Below are positions 18,455 through 28,900 of a stretch of 60,866 nt of DNA, piece after piece. Source of the DNA: Pseudomonadota bacterium (GTDB lineage: Bacteria; Pseudomonadota; Alphaproteobacteria; Micavibrionales; UBA2020). The stretch lies in assembly GCA_021805245.1 (NCBI GenBank), contig JAJZFS010000078.1:1-60866 (forward strand), given 5' to 3'. A model generated the notes under the pieces. It was not told the origin of the DNA. It was given only the letters and a program-made list of their open reading frames with translations, and did no database searches. The position numbers were made by a program, and so were the translations under genes. Within the stretch, counting starts at the first letter, position 1; the number at the start of each line of letters is the position of its first letter.

Positions 18455-19272
18455 GGCTGCTTTTTCTGGGAGACATTGTCGGACGTGACGCGCGCGATGA
18501 ACTGATGGCGCGTCTTCCCGAACTGCGCACCCGATACAAGCTGGATGCCGTGATCGTCAACGGTGAAAATGCGGCGCACGGTTTCGGCATCACCGCCCAG
18601 ATTTGCACCGATCTTTACAAGGTGGGCGTGGACTGCATCACGACCGGCAATCATGTTTGGGACCAGCGCGAGATCATCTCCTACATTTCAGGCGATCCGA
18701 AACTGCTGCGTCCGGTCAATTTCCCCGAAAGCACGCCGGGTCGCGGCACGTATATCATCGAGACGGCGCACGGCCACAAGATTCTTGTCGTGAACGTGAT
18801 GGGCAGGCTGTTCATGGACGCGCTGGACGATCCTTTTGCCGCCGTCGATAAAATCTGCAATACGTACCGCATGGGCGCGCAGGTGAATGCCATCGTCATC
18901 GACATGCACGCTGAAGCCAATAGCGAGAAAATGGCCATGGCGCAATATTGCGACGGCCGCGCATCCTTTGTCGTCGGCACGCACACGCACATCCCGACGG
19001 CTGACGCGCAAATCCTGCCCAAAGGCACCGGCTACCAGACGGATGCCGGCATGTGCGGCAATTACGACAGCGTCATCGGCATGGATGCGCCGACCGCCAT
19101 TCACAGGTTTACGCGCAAGATGCCGGGCGAACGGCTGCGTCCCGCCGAAGGCGGGCCGGTGACGCTGTGCGGCACAATGGTCGATATCGAGCCGTCTACG
19201 GGACTGTGCAAGGCTATCCAAGCCTTTAGGCTTGGCGGAAGATTGTCACAAGCCCTGCCTGCGGAAACATGA
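18451..19272 (+). CDS. YmdB-type metallophosphoesterase (TIGR00282 family)
   Basis: MRLLFLGDIVGRDARDEL; NGENAAHGFG; TGNHVWDQ; GTHTHIPTAD. Confidence 0.93.
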   Translation: MRLLFLGDIVGRDARDELMARLPELRTRYKLDAVIVNGENAAHGFGITAQICTDLYKVGVDCITTGNHVWDQREIISYISGDPKLLRPVNFPESTPGRGTYIIETAHGHKILVVNVMGRLFMDALDDPFAAVDKICNTYRMGAQVNAIVIDMHAEANSEKMAMAQYCDGRASFVVGTHTHIPTADAQILPKGTGYQTDAGMCGNYDSVIGMDAPTAIHRFTRKMPGERLRPAEGGPVTLCGTMVDIEPSTGLCKAIQAFRLGGRLSQALPAET

Positions 19273-19288
19273 TTATTTGAGAGGTCAC

Positions 19289-19771
19289 ATGAAAACATCC
19301 AAAATATTGATGAATGCCGCTATTTTCTTCTGCATCGCATTGGGGGGCGTGTTTTATTTCTCCCACAGAGCGCACGGCGAAATCCACACCCAAGAGCTCG
19401 TGATTGTCAGCCAGAACGGCGTCAAACACGATTTTCGGGTGGAAATCGCGGCCACGCCGCAGGAACAGGAGATGGGGCTGATGTTCCGCACAAAGATGGC
19501 GCCGAACCACGGCATGCTGTTCGAGATGAACCGGACGGCGCCGGTCGTCTTCTGGATGAAGAACACGCTGATCCCGCTCGACATGCTGTTTGTCGCGCCC
19601 GACGGCGTGATCACGCATATTCACGCGAATGCGATTCCGCAAGACCTGACGGCGATCCCGTCCGGCGGGCCGGTCAGCGGCGTCATTGAAATCAACGGCG
19701 GGCGGGCGAAAGCGCTCGGAATCGCCGTTGGCGACAAGGTGCTGCATCCTTATTTCAATGACGTGAAATAA
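19289..19771 (+). CDS. DUF192 family exported protein
   Basis: EQEMGLMFRTKMAPNHGMLFEMNRTAPVVFWMKNTLIPLDMLFV; N-terminal signal. Confidence 0.92.
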   Translation: MKTSKILMNAAIFFCIALGGVFYFSHRAHGEIHTQELVIVSQNGVKHDFRVEIAATPQEQEMGLMFRTKMAPNHGMLFEMNRTAPVVFWMKNTLIPLDMLFVAPDGVITHIHANAIPQDLTAIPSGGPVSGVIEINGGRAKALGIAVGDKVLHPYFNDVK

Positions 19772-19772
19772 A

Positions 19773-20288
19773 TCAGGCTTTTTCTGCCGCCTTTTTTTGC
19801 AACGGCTTGGCGTAGCGCGAGAATTCTTTCACCACATGCGCGTAGACCGTGCGCTTGAAAGGCACGGCATATTGCGTCAGCTCGTCGAAGGGCACCCATT
19901 TCCAGTTGCCAAACTCCGGCTCGTCGTGGGTGGTCAGGTCTATTTCGTCGTCGGTGCCGAGAAAGCGCAGGGCGATCCATTTTTGCCTCTGGCCGCAGTA
20001 TTTTCCGTCCCAGAGCCTGTCGCTCAGCGCGGGCGGAAAATCGTAGCATATCCAGTCGTGCATCATGCCGAGGATCTCCGCGTTGCGCGTGCCGATTTCC
20101 TCTTCCATTTCGCGGAAGACGGCGGTTTCCGGCTCTTCGCCTTCGTCGATGCCGCCTTGCGGCATTTGCCATCCGTTGGGGTTGTCAAGCCGCTCGGCGA
20201 TCAGGACATGACCCTCGGCATTGAACAGGACAATGCCGACGCCCGGCCGGTAAATCTTGGAAGGTTGGGTGTTCCCGTTTTCCGGCAT
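19773..20288 (-). CDS. rppH: RNA pyrophosphohydrolase RppH (Nudix)
   Basis: YRPGVGIVLFNAEGHVLIAER; Nudix box GGIDEGEEPETAVFREMEEEIG. Confidence 0.95.
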   Translation of the reverse strand: MPENGNTQPSKIYRPGVGIVLFNAEGHVLIAERLDNPNGWQMPQGGIDEGEEPETAVFREMEEEIGTRNAEILGMMHDWICYDFPPALSDRLWDGKYCGQRQKWIALRFLGTDDEIDLTTHDEPEFGNWKWVPFDELTQYAVPFKRTVYAHVVKEFSRYAKPLQKKAAEKA

Positions 20289-20289
20289 G

Positions 20290-21357
20290 TCAGGGCTGCC
20301 TGAGTTGTGATTGCGGGGGCGGCACTGCTGCGGACGCGGCGACGGGAGATGATGGCGCGCCGGCGGCGGCGACGGGGGCTGCCACTGGCGACTGAGCCTG
20401 CGGAATATAATGTTTTTTATGTCTCCAGATGGTCTTCAACGGTGCCAGGATGATCCCCTTGGCGGCGAGGCCGTCGGCCCATGACTTTAGAATATTGAGC
20501 GTGACAGGATAGGGCTGGGCGATGCCGATGGCGTAGCCATACTTGTGCGCGTCCTGTTCCAGTCGGGAGAGCTGGTCGCTGATGGCGTCGTCTGTGGGTA
20601 TTTTATCTATGCGCAGGTTCGCCTGCAGGAAGGGAAGGCCGGTTTGCGCGGCGGTGGCAGGGGCGGTGGAATCTTCGATGCCGGGCGTTTCAATGAACAT
20701 GGCGTCGTTTCGGCGCAGGGTCGTGAAGGTGGAGGAAAGCCTCTTCTGGTCGGTCAGGTAGCGCGAGCCCATCATGTTCATGACGCCGTCTGTGCCGTCG
20801 CCACGGGAGAGCAGCCACTCAAGGTTGGCGTTGTTGACCTTGTCGCTCAGACGCGAGGACAGGGCGCGCGGGCCGGGATCGTTCCCTGGGTAGTCGGACG
20901 TTTCCATCGGCACAAGCATGAGCGCTTCGTGGTTTGCGGCTACCGCCTTGCTGACCCATGAACGCACGTCGTCGGCGTAAGGCGAGAAAGCCAGTGTGAA
21001 CTGTGCGGGCAGGTCTTCAATGGCCCTTTGCGTTTCGAGAGAAGACAGGCCGAGGTCGGAAACGATGATGGAAATGTATGTCTTGCCGTCATCGGCGACG
21101 GGCGGGAGCGTGTTGGCCGGCGTCGTCGCGGGGGTGGCGCTGGAGACGCTCGTGATTTGCGGCGTCGTATAAATGTTCCTGACTGTGGCCGTCACGGAAG
21201 GAACCTCCGCCCGCAGGCTTTCAAGAGTCCGCCCGGCTTGCGTCGAAATCCATAGGGCGCACAAGACCATCAGCAGCGCGTAAGCGGCCAGACCCTGAGT
21301 GCAACGCTTTTTATGCGCCGCAGGAAAAGATGACCATATTTCAGTCCATCTTTTCAA
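20290..21357 (-). CDS. Divergent polysaccharide deacetylase family protein
   Basis: ISIIVSDLGLS...FTLAFSPYADDVRSWVSKAVAANHEALMLVPMETSDYPGNDPGPRAL; upstream of ctpA. Confidence 0.88.
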   Translation of the reverse strand: MKRWTEIWSSFPAAHKKRCTQGLAAYALLMVLCALWISTQAGRTLESLRAEVPSVTATVRNIYTTPQITSVSSATPATTPANTLPPVADDGKTYISIIVSDLGLSSLETQRAIEDLPAQFTLAFSPYADDVRSWVSKAVAANHEALMLVPMETSDYPGNDPGPRALSSRLSDKVNNANLEWLLSRGDGTDGVMNMMGSRYLTDQKRLSSTFTTLRRNDAMFIETPGIEDSTAPATAAQTGLPFLQANLRIDKIPTDDAISDQLSRLEQDAHKYGYAIGIAQPYPVTLNILKSWADGLAAKGIILAPLKTIWRHKKHYIPQAQSPVAAPVAAAGAPSSPVAASAAVPPPQSQLRQP

Positions 21358-21367
21358 CTTGCGCTCC

Positions 21368-22744
21368 CTATTTGTTCAGTTCCTGGTCGCGCGTGTGCTT
21401 TTCCTTCGCCGGAGACGTTTTCGCAGGGATGCCGGTGGTGTTGGACTTGTAAAGGGATATTCCCTGCAGAAGGTCGACGGCGCGCAGCAACTGGTAATCC
21501 GCTGCCAGTTTCTTGTCTTCGTCCACGCTGTCCTTCTTTTCCTTGACAGGCGTGCCATCCGGGTTTTTGAGAGCGCCCCGCAGATCGGATTCGTGGATCG
21601 TCGGGAACGGATTGTCGTCGGCCACGATCTTGGCAGGCTTGATCACGATATCCGGCGTGATGCCTTCCGCCTGAATGGAGCGGCCCGACGGCGTGAAGTA
21701 GCGTGCCGTCGTCAGTCGGACCATGCCGCCGCCGGGAACGTTAAACAGCGTTTGCACCGAGCCTTTGCCGAAGGACTGCGTGCCGGCGATGATGGCGCGG
21801 TGGTTGTCCTGCAACGCGCCGGAAACGATTTCCGAGGCCGAAGCGGAGCCGCCGTTGATCAGGTCGACGACGGGCAGGCCGTCGGCCATATCGCCCGGCG
21901 TGGCGTAGTCGGCGCGGTCGTCGTCGGAATTACGGCCGCGTGTCGAGACGATCTCGCCCTTGTTGAGGAAATCGTCCGATACGGCAATCGCCTGATCGAG
22001 CAGGCCGCCCGGATTGTTGCGGAGGTCAAGAACGTAGCCGATCAGCTTTTTACCGGCCTGTTTCCTGATGTTTTTAAAGGCTTTGAGCATGCCGGGCTGC
22101 GTTTGCGCATTGAACATGGTAATGCGGATATAGCCGACGTTGCCGTTGATGACGCGGTACTTGACCGATTTGATCTGGATCACGGCGCGGGTGAGGGTGA
22201 TTTTAAGAGGCGCTTTTTCGCCCTTGCGGATGATGGTCAGCAGGATTTTGGAGCCGACCTTGCCGCGCATCTTGCCCACGGCGTCGTTCAGGCTCATGCC
22301 GGTGACGGGCTTGCCGTCGATTTCGATGATCAGGTCGCCGGACTTGATGCCCGCGTGCGCCGCCGGCGTGTCGTCGATCGGCGAAATGACTTTGATGACG
22401 CCGTTGGCCATGGTGACCTCGATGCCGAGGCCGCCGAATTCGCCGGTGTTTTCGACATCCATCGCCTTGGCTTCCTTGGCATTCATGTAGGAGGAATGCG
22501 GGTCGAGGCTGGAGAGCATGCCGTTGAGCGCGTATTCGATCAGTTTCTTGTCGGACATGGGGTCGACGTAATCCGCCCGCACCATTTCGAAAACGTCGCC
22601 GAACAAATTCAGTTGTTTGTAAGTGTCGGTGCTTGCGTCAGGACTTTGCGCGGCGCCGCTTGCTTCTGCGATGACGGCGAGCGAAGTGCAGGCCAGCATA
22701 ATGGCGGCGATGATGGCGACGAATTTGAAGGACTTTTTATTCAT
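21368..22744 (-). CDS. ctpA: S41 family C-terminal processing peptidase
   Basis: PDZ domain plus GSASASEIVSGALQDNHRAIIAGTQSFGKGSVQT. Confidence 0.96.
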   Translation of the reverse strand: MNKKSFKFVAIIAAIMLACTSLAVIAEASGAAQSPDASTDTYKQLNLFGDVFEMVRADYVDPMSDKKLIEYALNGMLSSLDPHSSYMNAKEAKAMDVENTGEFGGLGIEVTMANGVIKVISPIDDTPAAHAGIKSGDLIIEIDGKPVTGMSLNDAVGKMRGKVGSKILLTIIRKGEKAPLKITLTRAVIQIKSVKYRVINGNVGYIRITMFNAQTQPGMLKAFKNIRKQAGKKLIGYVLDLRNNPGGLLDQAIAVSDDFLNKGEIVSTRGRNSDDDRADYATPGDMADGLPVVDLINGGSASASEIVSGALQDNHRAIIAGTQSFGKGSVQTLFNVPGGGMVRLTTARYFTPSGRSIQAEGITPDIVIKPAKIVADDNPFPTIHESDLRGALKNPDGTPVKEKKDSVDEDKKLAADYQLLRAVDLLQGISLYKSNTTGIPAKTSPAKEKHTRDQELNK

Positions 22745-22746
22745 GG

Positions 22747-23922
22747 CTAGCTTTTTTCCTGTTTCAGTTGTGCAAGCAATAACCCCTGGGGATTGATCGG
22801 CTTCCCGTTATGGCGCAGTTCGAAGTAGATCCGGGGAGAGCCGGACGTCTTTGCCACTCCGACGGGCTCACCGGCCGCAAGAGACGCTCCAACGACAGTG
22901 TCGATGTGCGCCAGTCCGGTAATGAGGCTATGATACCCGCCCTTATGCTCGATAATCAAGATTTGCTTGTATTTTTGGAAGGGGCCTGCGAAGCGGACGA
23001 TTCCGGCAAGAGGCGCGACAACACTGGCGCCGGGACTTGTGGAAAATATGATGCCTTCGCTGCGCGCTCCGAGTTCGTTCTTCTGGCCGAAGGCAGTGAA
23101 TACTCTTCCACTCACAGGCATGATCAGCTGACCGGGGCGGTGGGCCCTTTGGGCCTCATGCTCATGCTCAACGTTTCTGTCATTCTGTTCTTTTAATTTA
23201 AGTCTTCTAACTAAGTCTTCGAGATTTCTGGATTCTTTTGTAAGTTTGGCAACTTCCATTTCCTGGGCACGGCGCTGATTTTCCGTACTTTGATAAAGTT
23301 TTTGCCGTGCAGCCAGCAGGAGGGTGAGGGCGCTTTGCTGTTTGTTCAGTTGTTGCGTTTGCGCTGTTTGCAGTACTTTTTGCTGCTGGATGGAATCTTC
23401 TATTTTCTTAATTTCACCAAGTTCTGCCTTGAGCAGGCTGGCCTGCTTTTGCAGGCGCGGCATGACCGATTTCATAACCAGAGAGGCGCGGGCGGCATCG
23501 ACCGGGTTTGCCTGCATCAGCATGTCCGGGGTTGTCATCTGCGAATACTTCCTGATCGCGGAAACAAGCCCGCCCATGGCCTGCTGGTCCTTATATAATT
23601 TTTCCACGACCAGGCTCTTTTTCTGCTCGAGGTTTTGCAGCGTCTCGCTCGTCTGGGAGAGGTCGTCCTGACTGAGGCGCAGGTTTCTTGTCACGCGGAC
23701 GAGGTTTTTTTTCAGATCGGAGACCTGCGCGTTCAACTCGTTTGACTTGTGGGTGAGCATGGCGTGGGCTGTCTGCCGCGCGATGATCTCGTTGCGGATA
23801 TTGTCGGCTTTATTGGTGTAATTCGTGATATTGCAGAGTGCGGAAACGGGCGACAGCAAGACAGCGGCCACAACGCCCGTGCGGAGGAGGAAAGTAAGGC
23901 GCTGTCCTTTCGCTATGTTCAT
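22747..23922 (-). CDS. envC: Murein hydrolase activator EnvC-like (coiled coil plus LytM/M23)
   Basis: Coiled coil then GRVFTAFGQKNELGARSEGIIFSTSPGASVVAPLAGIVRFAG...IEHKGGYHSLITGLA. Confidence 0.88.
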   Translation of the reverse strand: MNIAKGQRLTFLLRTGVVAAVLLSPVSALCNITNYTNKADNIRNEIIARQTAHAMLTHKSNELNAQVSDLKKNLVRVTRNLRLSQDDLSQTSETLQNLEQKKSLVVEKLYKDQQAMGGLVSAIRKYSQMTTPDMLMQANPVDAARASLVMKSVMPRLQKQASLLKAELGEIKKIEDSIQQQKVLQTAQTQQLNKQQSALTLLLAARQKLYQSTENQRRAQEMEVAKLTKESRNLEDLVRRLKLKEQNDRNVEHEHEAQRAHRPGQLIMPVSGRVFTAFGQKNELGARSEGIIFSTSPGASVVAPLAGIVRFAGPFQKYKQILIIEHKGGYHSLITGLAHIDTVVGASLAAGEPVGVAKTSGSPRIYFELRHNGKPINPQGLLLAQLKQEKS

Positions 23923-23933
23923 CCACCCACCGC

Positions 23934-24386
23934 CTATTGTCTGTGATACGGGTGTCCGGCGATAATCTGCTGGGCACGGTAAAGCTGTTCTAACAGCATA
24001 ACGCGAACCAGCATGTGAGGCCACGTTTGTTTGCCGAAAGACAACAAAAAGCCTGATTTTTCGCGGACCTGATTATCGAAACCGTCCGCGCCGCCGATCA
24101 GAAACGTGACAGTGTTGGCGGGCGCGCTGTCCTGCCAGCCGGAGAGCTTTTTGGCGAAGGCGGGGCTGGCGAGCGTTTCTCCCCGTTCGTCAAGGGCCAC
24201 GACGAGAGACTGCTGTTTTTCAAGTTCCTGCAGGATGAGGGGCGCTTCCTGCGCCGATGTCGCGCCTTTGGGACTGTTAATCTCCTTAAGACTGACGTCC
24301 CATTTCATGCGTTTGAGGTATTCTTCGCACAGCTCTTTGGCCGGAGAAGCTTTTTGCCGCCCGACGGCGATAATGCGGATTTTCAT
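23934..24386 (-). CDS. rlmH: 23S rRNA (pseudouridine1915-N3)-methyltransferase RlmH
   Basis: LDERGETLASPAFAKKL; FLIGGADGFDNQVREK; HMLVRVMLLEQLYRAQQIIAGHPYHRQ. Confidence 0.97.
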   Translation of the reverse strand: MKIRIIAVGRQKASPAKELCEEYLKRMKWDVSLKEINSPKGATSAQEAPLILQELEKQQSLVVALDERGETLASPAFAKKLSGWQDSAPANTVTFLIGGADGFDNQVREKSGFLLSFGKQTWPHMLVRVMLLEQLYRAQQIIAGHPYHRQ

Positions 24387-24887
24387 TTAAACCGACTGGT
24401 AACGCGTATAGTTCACCGTCGAAAAATCCCCGCCCCAGAGCTTTTCGAGGTCGTAAAAGGCGCGTACTTCGGCGCGGAAGATATGCACCATTACATCGCC
24501 GGTGTCGATGATCGCCCAGTCGCCGGATTCCAGCCCTTCGACGCGCGCCTTGATCTGGCGGTCGTGGTTGAGCTTCTCGCGCAGGTTTCGCGCCAGGGAG
24601 GCGACGTGCCGCGAAGAGGTGCCGGTGGCGATCACCATGTAATCGGCGATTGACGTCTTGCCCTTCAGCGGTATGCAGACGATATTTTGCCCCTTGTCGG
24701 CATCGAGAGCGGCGGAGATGAAATCCTGCAAGCTTGCAGGTTTCTTGGCAGCGGCTGGCTTGGCGGATTTTTCAGCGGCCTTTTTAACAGGCTTTTTGAC
24801 GGCTTTTTTAACGGTCTTGGAGGCTACGGCCTTTTTGGCGGGAGCCTTCTGATTTTTTTTTGCAGTCGTCGCCTTCTTCGTTTTCAT
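24387..24887 (-). CDS. rsfS: Ribosome silencing factor RsfS with Lys/Ala-rich N-terminal tail
   Basis: GQNIVCIPLKGKTSIADYMVIATGTSSRHVASLA...GDWAIIDTGDVMVHIFRAEVRAFYDLEKLW; tail MKTKKATTAKKNQKAPAKKAV. Confidence 0.95.
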   Translation of the reverse strand: MKTKKATTAKKNQKAPAKKAVASKTVKKAVKKPVKKAAEKSAKPAAAKKPASLQDFISAALDADKGQNIVCIPLKGKTSIADYMVIATGTSSRHVASLARNLREKLNHDRQIKARVEGLESGDWAIIDTGDVMVHIFRAEVRAFYDLEKLWGGDFSTVNYTRYQSV

Positions 24888-24910
24888 AGCCGGAGTATAG
24901 CGTACACGGT

Positions 24911-25498
24911 TTAAGTCCGCAACTTCCTTGTTTCCCGAATAGCCGTCGCCGACTGGCTGTTCAGGGGGATGTGCAGTATCGTCCAGGCGGGCAGGCGGCA
25001 GGTTTTGAGGCGCAGGGCTTCGTCTTGCGGCAAAAGACGGCCGCGGAACCGTTCCAGCGCCCGGCAGGACTTGATGTTATTGCCGCGCGGCGGGCGGTCG
25101 AGGACGGCGACGGGGACGCTTTGGTAGATTTTTTCCCATTCCTGCCAGCGGTGGACCTGCAGCAGGTTGTCGGTGCCCATCAGCCAGACGAAGCGCGTGC
25201 GCGGGAAGCGTGTTTTCAGCGCGGTGATCGTGTCGGCGGTGTAGCGGGTGCCGAGATGCTGCTCGATGTCGGTGACGAAAATGCGCGGATGCCCGCCGGC
25301 GATCTTTTGCGCGCTCGCCAGACGCTCCGCCAGCGGCGCCATGCCGTTGGTCGATTTCAGCGGGTTTTGCGGGCTGACCATCCACCAGACGGCGTCCAGT
25401 CCCAGCAGCTTCATCGCGTAAAGGCTGATATGCAGATGTCCTTCATGTGCGGGGTTGAACGACCCGCCGAGGAGGCCAATGGTGCGTTGGGGGATCAT
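24911..25498 (-). CDS. nadD: Nicotinate-nucleotide adenylyltransferase NadD
   Basis: IGLLGGSFNPAHEGHLHIS; VWLMGTDNLLQVHRW; SATAIRE. Confidence 0.95.
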   Translation of the reverse strand: MIPQRTIGLLGGSFNPAHEGHLHISLYAMKLLGLDAVWWMVSPQNPLKSTNGMAPLAERLASAQKIAGGHPRIFVTDIEQHLGTRYTADTITALKTRFPRTRFVWLMGTDNLLQVHRWQEWEKIYQSVPVAVLDRPPRGNNIKSCRALERFRGRLLPQDEALRLKTCRLPAWTILHIPLNSQSATAIRETRKLRT

Positions 25499-25517
25499 GT
25501 TTGCCCGCCGCGTAGCG

Positions 25518-25934
25518 TCATTCAACTTTACGGACACGGTTTGAATAGTCTATCGTCCCGTCGGGAAATGTGAGATGCCACACTTCATAGCCCGTAAAAT
25601 TGAACACCTGGAGCTTCAGGTTGTCGGTGAACTCGAACGTCAGATCGGAACTCTCTTTTTCAAGTCTGGCGGCGACAACGACTTTTCCTTCCAGTTCGTT
25701 TTTCGCTTCCGTGAACACATTGAGCGGCATGGGGATCCCGTATTTCTGCTCATAGTCAAAATTGCAGAGTTTGTTTGTGCCGTTTTTTATGATGCGCCAA
25801 TAATCGCTTCGCAAAACCGTCCCCTGCGAAAATGTGACAACCAGAGAAACAAAGTCCCCTTCAACATACTTCCCCGCAACAGTGACAGAACTGTCTTTCA
25901 GCTTCTCGAGCGCCGAACTAAGCTTCATTTCCAT
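25518..25934 (-). CDS. Hypothetical protein
   Basis: 138-aa ORF between nadD and putA, same strand; no family recognised. Confidence 0.65.
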   Translation of the reverse strand: MEMKLSSALEKLKDSSVTVAGKYVEGDFVSLVVTFSQGTVLRSDYWRIIKNGTNKLCNFDYEQKYGIPMPLNVFTEAKNELEGKVVVAARLEKESSDLTFEFTDNLKLQVFNFTGYEVWHLTFPDGTIDYSNRVRKVE

Positions 25935-25969
25935 ACTCTATTTTCGTTAAATAACATACGTATAATTTG

Positions 25970-28900
25970 TTACACCTCTGCCAAGGATACCAGCGTTGTG
26001 TTCCCACCGGAAGCGGTAGTATTGATGCTGACGCTTTTTTCTGTGGCAAAGCGGAAGAGGTAGTGCGGCCCGCCGGCTTTCGGGCCGGTGCCGGAGAGGC
26101 CTTGCCCGCCGAACGGCTGCACGCCGACGACTGCACCGATGATCGTGCGGTTGACGTAGCAGTTGCCGGCGTTCACGCGCGCGCAAGCCGAGCGCATCTG
26201 GTGGTCGATGCGCGTGTGGATGCCGAAGGTGAGGCCGTAGCCCGTGGCATTGATCTGGTCGATCACGCTATCGATCTCGCCCGCCTTGTAGCGGATAATG
26301 TGCAAAATCGGGCCGAACACCTCGCGCTTCAGCACGTCGAGCGACGCGATTTCATAAGCGCGGGGGGCGAAGAACGTGCCGTTTTTGCAGCCTTCCGGCA
26401 TTGTGACCTTTGCCAGCGGCGTCGCTTCCCTGTCCATGCGGGCGGCATGTTCCTCAAGGATAGACAGCGCGTCCTTGTCGATGACGGGGCCGATGTCGGT
26501 CGAGAGCTTCGCCGGATCGCCGAGAACGAGTTCCCGACAGGCGCCGTCAAGCATCGTGATGACCTTGCCGGCGATGTCTTCAGGCACGAACAATACGCGC
26601 AGGGCGGAGCAACGCTGTCCCGCCGAGCGGAAAGCGGATGTAATCACGTCGTCGACGATCTGTTCCGGCAGGGCGCTGGAATCGACGATCATCGCATTCT
26701 GTCCGCCGGTTTCGGCGATCAGTGTCGCGATGGCGCCTTTGCGGCTGGCGAGCGTGCGGTTGATCAGTTGCGCGACTTCGGTCGAGCCGGTGAAGCAGAC
26801 GCCGGTGATGCGTTCGTCCGCGACCATCACTTCGCCCGCGAGTTCGCCCTTGGCGGGCACGAAGGAGAGAACATTCCTGGGGATACCGGCCTTGTACAGC
26901 AGCTCGACGGCCTTTTGCGCGATGGCGCAGGTTTGTTCCGCGGGCTTGGCGATGACGGCGTTGCCTGCCATCAATGCCGCGGAAACCTGCCCCATGAAAA
27001 TTGCCAGCGGGAAGTTCCACGGGCTGATGCAAAGGAACACGCCGCGTCCGTGGAACGAGAGCAGGTTGGCCTCGCCCGTCGGTCCCGGCAGCGTGAGAGC
27101 TGCGCCGAAGTGTGCGCGGCCTTCGACGGCGTAATAGCGGCAGAAATCCACCGCCTCGCGGACTTCGGCAATCGCGTCGGGCAGGGACTTGCCCGCTTCG
27201 CGCACGCAAAGCGAGGCGAACTCGGCCGTATTTTCTTCCATCAGATCCGCCATGCGCTCAAGACAGGCGGCGCGGTCGTCCGCGGGGGCGCTGTCCCATG
27301 CGGGGAAGGCATCATGCGCCGTTGCGAGTGCCAGTTTCATGTCCTCTTTCGTCGCCATCGTCACCGTGCCGACTTCGCGGCGGTTGTCGACAGGGCTGAG
27401 GATTTTCTGCGAGCTGCCGATTTTGGTCATGCCGTTGATCAGCGGCGCGACGGCATAGCGCTGGCTGGCAAACGTCTCGACGTCCTGCAGGAACTTCGCG
27501 CTGACGTTCGTGTTGGCGAATTCGAGACCTTTGGAATTCTTGCGCGCCGTGCCGTAGATGTCGGCGGGCAGGGGGATTTTCGGGTGCGGCTTGCTCTCCA
27601 GCTTCTCCATGTAGAGCACCGGATCGGCGATGATGTCTTCCACCGGCACCTTGTCATTTTGCAGGCGGTTGACGAAGCTGGAGTTCGCGCCGTTTTCGAG
27701 CAGGCGGCGGACGAGATAGGGCAGCAAGTCCTGATGGCTGCCGACGGGGGCATAGACGCGGCAGGGATACTTGCCGTCTTCAAGCCCGACGATCTGGTGA
27801 TAGAGCGGCTCGCCCATGCCGTGCAGGCGCTGGAATTCGAAGTCTTTTTTGTTTTTGCCCGCAAGTTCGATCAGGGCCGCGACGGTGTAGGCGTTGTGCG
27901 TGGCGAACATCGGGTAGAGAATGTCGCGCCGTTCCATCATCTTCGCCGCGCAGGCGAGATAGGCGACGTCGGTCGCGTTCTTGCGCGTGAAAACGGGATA
28001 TCCGGGCAGGCCGTTGACTTGCGCATACTTGATCTCGCTGTCCCAGTAAGCGCCTTTGACGAGACGCAGCATCATGCGGCGGTTGCTGTTCTCGATGAGG
28101 CCGATGAGCCAATCCAGCGCGCGGCCGGCGCGCTTTTGGTAGGCCTGCAGCGCGAGGCCGAAGCCTTCCCAGTCTTTGAGTTTGGGATCGGGGAGAACGT
28201 TGCCGATGATGTCGAGGGTGATTTCAAGCCGGTGCGCTTCTTCCGCATCGACGGTCATGCCGATGCCGTAACCGGCGCACTTCCGGGCCAGTTCCAGAAT
28301 TTTCGCGGAGAGCGCGGGCACGCAAACGTCGCGATGCGCATATTCGAAGCGCGGGTGCAGGGCGGAGAGCTTGACCGAGATGCCGGGGGACATGACCACG
28401 CCGCGTCCGTTGGCGGCCTTGCCGATGGCGTCGATGGCCATGGCGTAGTTTTTGAAATAGCGCTCCGCATCTTCCATCGTGCGCGCGCCTTCGCCGAGCA
28501 TGTCGAACGAGTGGCGGTAGCCCATCTTCTCGGCGTCAGCGCCGCGGGAAAGTCCTTCCTCGATCGTGCGGCCCATGACGAACTGCTGGCCCATGATCTT
28601 CATGACATGCAGCATGGCCCTGCGGATAACGGGTTCCCCCATGCGGGGGATCAGGCCTCTGGCTTCGTCTTCGACGTCGCTGATGACCTTGCCGGTCAGC
28701 ATCAGGGCCCATGTCGAGGCGTTGACGAAGAGGTCGTGGCCTTTGCCGAGGTGCTGGTTCCAGTCGGCACCGCTCATCTTGTCGCGGATCAGCAGGTCGG
28801 CGGTCTCTTTGTCGGGAATGCGGAGCAGGGCTTCGGCAAGGCACATCAGCGCCACGCCTTCCTTGGTGGTGAGGCCGAATTCCTGCAAAAAGCTGTCGAG

